Part shown: positions 59,242 to 64,000 of the stretch, one piece after another
Layout of the letters: every line of letters begins with the position of its first letter
How positions within the stretch are numbered: position 1 is the first letter of the stretch
Assembly: GCA_018664485.1 (NCBI GenBank)
Contig: JABJOE010000007.1
Location: 124,001 to 188,000, forward strand
DNA length: 64,000 nucleotides
Direction: 5' to 3'
Origin: Candidatus Uhrbacteria bacterium
GTDB lineage: Bacteria; Patescibacteria; ABY1; SG8-24; UBA9934
Made by a program: the position numbers and the translations under genes
Notes under the pieces: model-generated
Databases searched by the model: none
Told to the model about the DNA's origin: nothing
What the model saw: only the letters and a program-made list of their open reading frames with translations

Positions 59242-59931
59242 ATGAACGCACGACAGCCGCAGGCGCATAAACATCACAATGGAATTCTAATAGTTCTGGT
59301 CATATGCTGTCTATCTCTCTTTATTACTATATTTGGACTTATCGCAATTGATCTTTTTGAGACAGAAACCGAAGTACCGTCAGAAACTGTGACCGAAGTT
59401 ACTAGCGATGAAGATGACGTCGAAGATGATGAGTCAGTAATTGAAATAAGTATATTCGATAGATTTGGATCATTGCCTGATTTTGAATACCCATCATCAT
59501 GGCATATGGTCATAAATGATTACTTCTTCGAAGGAGACAAGACCCAAATACTAGACATGAGCCCACAACCAATGTGGTTTTGTGAAGGGTGCGACGGACC
59601 ATACACGCCAATTACAATAACCTCACAAGACTCAGATGCAATTATCAGTAATCACGAATCGTTCCTGGCGTTTGTAGAAGCTCGATATGCAGACGAGATG
59701 TTTTATACCGATGTTGTAGTAGTGGAGCTAAGCAATGAGCACGGTGATCTTTATCAAGTTAGCGGTTCATTTGACGCTCTCGGCTCGGGAACCTTCGATG
59801 AACTTGTTTTTGATAACGGAGACCAACTTATAATAGTTAACCTGATGCTTCTAAGCGGCCTCGAAGAATCTTCCGAATCCGCTGCCTGGGACATCGTTTC
59901 ATCTTCAATCGACTTTAGTAACATCAACTAA
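59242..59931 (+). CDS. Hypothetical anchored extracellular protein
   Basis: 229 residues: one N-terminal helix (GILIVLVICCLSLFITIFGLIAI), an acidic Thr/Glu/Asp-rich linker and an extracellular alpha/beta part with one Cys pair (WFCEGCDG). No family recognised. In a tight run between PfkB B and the dehydrogenase. Confidence 0.65.
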   Translation: MNARQPQAHKHHNGILIVLVICCLSLFITIFGLIAIDLFETETEVPSETVTEVTSDEDDVEDDESVIEISIFDRFGSLPDFEYPSSWHMVINDYFFEGDKTQILDMSPQPMWFCEGCDGPYTPITITSQDSDAIISNHESFLAFVEARYADEMFYTDVVVVELSNEHGDLYQVSGSFDALGSGTFDELVFDNGDQLIIVNLMLLSGLEESSESAAWDIVSSSIDFSNIN

Positions 59932-59933
59932 AT

Positions 59934-60923
59934 ATGACTAAAATTTTCATCACTCGAGACATTCCTGATGAAGGGATTAAAATGCTAAAAAAGCGTAAGA
60001 GTATAAAGCTCGATATCTATAATAAGGATACAAAAATTCCTCGACGGGAATTACTTAAGCGAGTACGTGGCTGTGACATCATACTGTCTATCCTTACAGA
60101 GAAGATCGACGCAAAAGTAATGGATGCAGCAGGGCCTCAGCTTAAAATGATCGCTAACTATGCTGTAGGATTCAACAACGTAGACCTGGCAGCTGCAAAA
60201 GAACGTGGCATCGTAGTTACAAATGCTCCAGGACCTGAAATCGTAGAGTCTGTAGCTGAACATGCGATCGCCCTTATCTTTGCGCTTGCTCACAGAGTCG
60301 TTGAAACCGACAAATTTACTCGAGCCGGAAAATATCATGGATGGGGACCAAAACTTCTCCTTGGATCCGACGTCTCGGGGAAAACTCTCGGTGTTATCGG
60401 AACTGGTCGGATTGGAAAAGGTCTCATCAAGCGGATGTACGACGGTTTCGGGGTAAAGATTATCTATAACAACATCAGTCGTGACAAAGCGTTGGAGAAA
60501 AAGTACAAAGCAAAATATCGAACGAAGATGCAACTCCTCAAAGAAGCAGACTTCGTAAGCCTCCACGTACCGCTCTTAGACTCAACTCGACATCTTATTA
60601 GCACGAAGGAGCTCAAGGCCATGAAGAAGACCGCTTTTCTCATAAACACCTCACGCGGACCGGTTATCGACGAACTCGCGCTTACAAAAGCACTAAAAAG
60701 AGGTGAGATCGGAGGAGCCGGCCTCGATGTATATGAATGTGAGCCACTCACTGACTGCAATCCGAGAGATAGCTACCAGCTTCGAAAGTTATCCAACGTG
60801 GTCTTAACACCTCATACTGCATCTGCTACGGTGGAGACACGACAAGCAATGAGTAGAGTGGCAGCGAAAAATATCTTAGCCTTTTTGGATGGGAAACGAC
60901 CGCCAAATAGGATAACCAAATAG
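59934..60923 (+). CDS. D-2-hydroxyacid dehydrogenase
   Basis: 329 residues, D-isomer-specific 2-hydroxyacid dehydrogenase family (GhrB-like). Rossmann motif GKTLGVIGTGRIGKGL, catalytic Arg in NTSRGPVIDE, Glu in DVYECEP and His in LTPHTASAT. Reduces glyoxylate, hydroxypyruvate or another 2-oxoacid with NAD(P)H. Gap of 2 nt from the preceding gene and 3 nt to the next. Confidence 0.9.
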   Translation: MTKIFITRDIPDEGIKMLKKRKSIKLDIYNKDTKIPRRELLKRVRGCDIILSILTEKIDAKVMDAAGPQLKMIANYAVGFNNVDLAAAKERGIVVTNAPGPEIVESVAEHAIALIFALAHRVVETDKFTRAGKYHGWGPKLLLGSDVSGKTLGVIGTGRIGKGLIKRMYDGFGVKIIYNNISRDKALEKKYKAKYRTKMQLLKEADFVSLHVPLLDSTRHLISTKELKAMKKTAFLINTSRGPVIDELALTKALKRGEIGGAGLDVYECEPLTDCNPRDSYQLRKLSNVVLTPHTASATVETRQAMSRVAAKNILAFLDGKRPPNRITK

Positions 60924-60926
60924 TAT

Positions 60927-61637
60927 ATGACAGACCCTATGCCAAACGGAGCGCAGTCAAAGAAAAAGACTCATAACCTCATAATCGGGATTCTGGCGAT
61001 TATCGTAGTTATACTTCTATTCTCTTGGCTTAACGAAGAGTCAGAGGAGATGTCAAACGACATTTCTGATAATGAGGAAGTTGTAAACGATGATACAGCT
61101 GACGAAAAACCAGAAGTTACCGGATCAAATTTTGACGGTATTAGTCCAAGTGACTGGGAATTGACAGAGCGTGCAGAGACTGGAATTTCCTCGCTCACAT
61201 CTGGGCAGCAAATTGATTTCTATGTAATGCCAGATCCTTCAGACGAGAACGTAGTATACTTTGCTGCAAGCGCATATGACGAAGGTGATGATCAACAGAT
61301 GATCGGAATCTATAAATATAATACTGACGACTATAATTTCGAACGAATTTTCCGACGATCTTATGACGCCGGAGATATCGAAGGACTTCCTGAGGAAGCT
61401 CGACCTGTTATCCGAGTTGTAGGAGTTGACGACGGACGGCTTGTTCTACTAGTACAGAGCAACGACGATTCTCCAGGACCATGTTCACAGCCACTTCTGC
61501 TCGCTGACTCAGATGGTCGGCTAATGTGGAGTATGAGTGTGTCGGATCCATATGGTGGATTTGAAGAATACGTACTTGATGAAGAAGTTCGTGCGGATGC
61601 AGAGTTAGCACAAGCAACTTGCGAAGAAGCTTTCTAG
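60927..61637 (+). CDS. Hypothetical anchored extracellular protein
   Basis: 236 residues: a basic N-terminus, one helix (LIIGILAIIVVILLFSWL), an acidic linker (EESEEMSNDISDNEEVVNDD) and an extracellular beta-rich domain (VVYFAASAYDEGDDQQMIGIYKYNTDDYNFERIF) reminiscent of a propeller blade or DUF repeat, with two Cys (SPGPCSQP, ATCEEAF). No family recognised. Confidence 0.65.
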   Translation: MTDPMPNGAQSKKKTHNLIIGILAIIVVILLFSWLNEESEEMSNDISDNEEVVNDDTADEKPEVTGSNFDGISPSDWELTERAETGISSLTSGQQIDFYVMPDPSDENVVYFAASAYDEGDDQQMIGIYKYNTDDYNFERIFRRSYDAGDIEGLPEEARPVIRVVGVDDGRLVLLVQSNDDSPGPCSQPLLLADSDGRLMWSMSVSDPYGGFEEYVLDEEVRADAELAQATCEEAF

Positions 61638-61661
61638 GCGCCACAAGCCCGCAAAGCAAAG

Positions 61662-61698
61662 CGACCGCCAGCCCGACAAAATGGGCGGCGGTCGTTTT
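61662..61698 (+). terminator. Terminator of the 54.4-61.6 kb plus-strand run
   Basis: CGACCGCC/GGCGGTCG stem with a 17-nt loop, then TTTTAG. Confidence 0.8.
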
Positions 61699-61802
61699 AG
61701 TTTTCATAACTGCTCATGGAGATAATAAAGGAGTTTAATCGTACTATTAACCCATCTACAAAACAAAACATCCTGACCAGCAAAATTGATCAGAATGCTT
61801 CA

Positions 61803-61879
61803 TGGTGGACCCTAAGGGATTCGAACCCTTGACCCCCTGCTTGCAAAGCAGGTGCTCTAGCCAACTGAGCTAAGGGCCC
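61803..61879 (-). tRNA. tRNA-Ala (anticodon UGC)
   Basis: 77 nt with encoded CCA. Acceptor GGGCCCT/AGGGTCC gives the G3-U70 identity pair; anticodon stem CCTGC/GCAGG around TTTGCAA, anticodon UGC. Confidence 0.97.
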
Positions 61880-61983
61880 ACATTCTTGAGACAGTATCTC
61901 AAAGCGACAATAGCATACGTTTATAGCGTAAAACTGTCAATAAGGGCAGGGATATATAGGGCTCCATGTTACAATATCGTCAT

Positions 61984-63363
61984 ATGAAAAAAGTTATATT
62001 ACTGGCATTTATATTAATTTTTGCGCCAGTTTTCACGTTTGCAGCTCAAGAAGACAGCGATCAGATCCAAGCTCGCCTATTTTCCACAGATGGTGCCATT
62101 ACGGGGTCTTTCACGCCTTTTGATGAAGATTATCGTGGTTCAGGCAGCATAGCTACAGCTGACCTTGGTAATGACGGGATTTCGGAACTTATCATAGGTG
62201 CCGGACCCGGCCTTACCCCTGACGTCATGATCTATCGGCAAGACGGGACAGAAATCGGATCGTTCCTAGCATACGAGGAAACATTTGATCGCGGAGTAAA
62301 TGTTGCGGTATGCGATGTCGACAATGATAGTGAAATGGATATTATTACAGCTCCAATGTTTGGCGGCGGTCCGCATGTTCGCATATTTAATACTTGGGGC
62401 GAACTTAAATCCGAATTCTTTGCGTACGACGAAACATTTTTGGGTGGCGTAAACATTAGTTGCGGAGATGTAGACGGCGATGGTTTTGACGACATAATTA
62501 CTGGCCCCGGAATTACAGGCGGTCCGCATGTTCGTATTTTTTCAAATGACGGTACACAACTTTTTGAAATGTTTACCGGGAGTGCTGATGACAACACAGG
62601 AATCACCGTTGCAGCCGCTGACTTAAACGGAGACGGAGATGCAGAAATAATTTCTGGCCGAGCCGGTTACGGAAACCCGACAGTTGTAGTTCTCGATCTC
62701 ATAAACGGTCAACTTCGTTTCGTTCTTTCACTAGATGCATTCGATGATTATCGAAACGGTATCCAAGTTTTTTCAGGAGATATTGATCAGGATGGAATGG
62801 ATGAAATTGGTGCCACAACTCAAGGTGGATACGAAACTTCCATAGCATTATTCGAAATGACTGGAGCGAAAGCGCTCTCGCTTACGACCGACGGAGAAAG
62901 TACAGAACACGGTATCGTGGCATCATTCATTGAAGATGATGACCCTACACTTTTTACGCTAACATCAGAGCAAAAAACGCAAAATGAAACAGGTCAATAT
63001 ATTCTCGTTGACCTCTCTGAACAAACACTTTATGCATACGAAGACGGGGCGCTTGTACTCGCTTCCCTGGTATCAACTGGTAAGTATTACTATCCGACAC
63101 CCCAAGGTAGAACTGAAGTATCTGCAAAACTTTTGTGGCATGATTACGTGTGGTCATACGGTGAAGATGACCCAAGTAATTACAGTTTACCTGATGTAAA
63201 ATACAACATGCGTTTCCGTTCACACTACTATTTACATTACGCATACTGGCACAACAACTTCGGAAATAAAATGAGTCACGGTTGTGTGAATATGCCTTAC
63301 GATGAAATTGAATTTGTTTACAATTGGGCAGACGTCGGAGTTGGAGTAGAAATTGTAGAGTAG
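61984..63363 (+). CDS. L,D-transpeptidase with N-terminal FG-GAP/VCBS-like propeller
   Basis: 459 residues from ATG 61984. Signal peptide MKKVILLAFILIFAPVFTFA, then five to six FG-GAP-like repeats (ATADLGNDGISELIIGAGPG, CDVDNDSEMDIITAPMFGGGP, GDVDGDGFDDIITGPG) and a C-terminal YkuD domain with MSHGCVNM (catalytic Cys and His). Makes or anchors peptidoglycan cross-links outside the membrane; the propeller with Ca2+-type DxDxDG motifs probably binds surface polymers or protein. TGTTACAAT ends 8 nt before the ATG. Confidence 0.9.
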   Translation: MKKVILLAFILIFAPVFTFAAQEDSDQIQARLFSTDGAITGSFTPFDEDYRGSGSIATADLGNDGISELIIGAGPGLTPDVMIYRQDGTEIGSFLAYEETFDRGVNVAVCDVDNDSEMDIITAPMFGGGPHVRIFNTWGELKSEFFAYDETFLGGVNISCGDVDGDGFDDIITGPGITGGPHVRIFSNDGTQLFEMFTGSADDNTGITVAAADLNGDGDAEIISGRAGYGNPTVVVLDLINGQLRFVLSLDAFDDYRNGIQVFSGDIDQDGMDEIGATTQGGYETSIALFEMTGAKALSLTTDGESTEHGIVASFIEDDDPTLFTLTSEQKTQNETGQYILVDLSEQTLYAYEDGALVLASLVSTGKYYYPTPQGRTEVSAKLLWHDYVWSYGEDDPSNYSLPDVKYNMRFRSHYYLHYAYWHNNFGNKMSHGCVNMPYDEIEFVYNWADVGVGVEIVE

Positions 63364-63587
63364 AAAATTTTATTGTTGTGCATAACTTTCACGTTTTTGT
63401 TTTTTTTATTGCACAAACAACGATATACTTTAAACAGAAGCATTTTTGTTTCTTCGTTGTATGGTGCACGCACGTGCGCATGATGCAGTGAAAAAAATTT
63501 GCGCGACGATCAAAAAAAACTTTGCTGTCGACAAAGTGATCGACGTGACATATGACATTTCAATTGTCACTAGAAAGGGTACAAAAT

Positions 63588-63878
63588 ATGCCTGCTAAAA
63601 AACGAAAGCCAGCTAAAAAGAAAGTAGCTAAGCGAAAGCCTGCGAAACGCAAAGTTGCGAAACGTAAGCCAGCTAAGCGAAAGGTTGCTAAGCGTAAGCC
63701 TGCAAAACGAAAGACTGCAGCAAAGCGTAAACCAGCTAAAAAGAAAGTAGCTAAGCGAAAGCCTGCGAAACGCAAAGTTGCGAAACGTAAGCCAGCTAAG
63801 CGAAAGGTTGCTAAGCGTAAGCCTGCAAAACGAAAGACTGCAGCAAAGCGTAAACCAGCTAAACGTAAAAAGCGTTAA
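63588..63878 (+). CDS. Histone H1-like Lys/Arg/Ala/Pro repeat protein
   Basis: 96 residues, almost only Ala, Lys, Pro, Arg and Val, built from AKRKPAKRKV units (KPAKKKVAKRKPAKRKVAKR). Resembles bacterial histone H1-like/HC2-type DNA-binding tails and the Lys-rich tails of some nucleoid proteins. ATG 63588 with AGAAAGGGT upstream; an upstream in-frame ATG at 63552 is less likely. Expected to coat and compact DNA or RNA. Contains an exact 123-nt tandem duplication. Confidence 0.85.
   Translation: MPAKKRKPAKKKVAKRKPAKRKVAKRKPAKRKVAKRKPAKRKTAAKRKPAKKKVAKRKPAKRKVAKRKPAKRKVAKRKPAKRKTAAKRKPAKRKKR
63612..63857 (+). repeat. Two exact 123-nt tandem repeats inside the histone-like gene
   Basis: 63612-63734 and 63735-63857 appear identical base for base and encode 41 residues each (AKKKVAKRKPAKRKV and so on). 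The lack of any difference indicates a recent duplication or ongoing slippage. After 63878 only about 120 nt remain, with no complete gene. Confidence 0.88.
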
Positions 63879-64000
63879 GCTAACGGTATCTCTGCGGAAT
63901 CATGTCCCGAGATCAAAGTTAGATAATTTCAATCAAAGAGAAGAAAGATTGATAAAGCGATGCATGAGCATCGGTGAAGAAATCTGACGAAGTCTTTGGA

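Noticed and set aside
63878..64000. Start of another gene at the right edge
   Set aside because: Only about 120 nt; no frame with a convincing start or family feature.

Overview
The window looks like a chromosomal segment of a reduced-genome bacterium of the Candidate Phyla Radiation (Patescibacteria), most likely the Parcubacteria side. Supporting signs are a cysteine-rich T4SS-type pilin protein, a DUF4012 protein, long secreted or anchored proteins without assigned function, an RpiB-Rpe fusion, split transketolase, PfkB kinases next to class II aldolase, a histone H1-like lysine-rich protein, a FemAB-type transferase, and no amino acid or nucleotide biosynthesis. This placement is inference from gene content; no 16S gene is present.

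Layout. 1-5.5 kb: valS (partial), a DHH-like protein, a duplicated pair of small orphans, the CCA-adding enzyme and tRNA-Val(GAC). 5.6-9.7 kb: membrane proteins, tRNA-Ile(UAU), a RluA-type pseudouridine synthase, a CMP-kinase-like protein and ribosomal protein L19. 10-16 kb: an orphan, uvrA, the pilin-like protein and secG. 16-24 kb: a peptide-binding protein, a ~650-nt non-coding region with its own promoter, RNase J, trpS, a GC-rich orphan and rnpB. 24-37 kb: envelope polysaccharide synthesis (a polyprenyl-phosphate sugar transferase and three GT4 glycosyltransferases) interrupted by orphans, then a DUF4012 protein and a large anchored surface protein. 37.4-38.4 kb: three tiny GC-rich transcription units. 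38-46 kb: femX-like, ruvA, HD, TrmB-like, DHH and ileS genes on the minus strand. 46-51.6 kb: rpiB-rpe, a surface protein and transketolase. 51.7-54.3 kb: an array of four unrelated small genes, each behind a copy of the same structured leader. 54.4-64 kb: RluB, HD, methyltransferase, PfkB/aldolase/PfkB, a dehydrogenase, tRNA-Ala, an L,D-transpeptidase and the histone-like gene.

The three strongest novelties are regulatory RNA or DNA. (1) The four-copy leader at 51.9-54.0 kb has covarying stems and sequesters the ribosome-binding region. (2) A textbook transcription attenuator lies upstream of ileS, with a 14-residue leader peptide holding five Ile codons. (3) Eight long imperfect palindromes share a conserved pyrimidine internal loop around a short covarying tip hairpin. 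Many start codons lie 6-10 nt after a -10 box, which suggests widespread leaderless transcription. Core genes are interspersed with GC-rich orphan genes that carry their own promoters and strong terminators.
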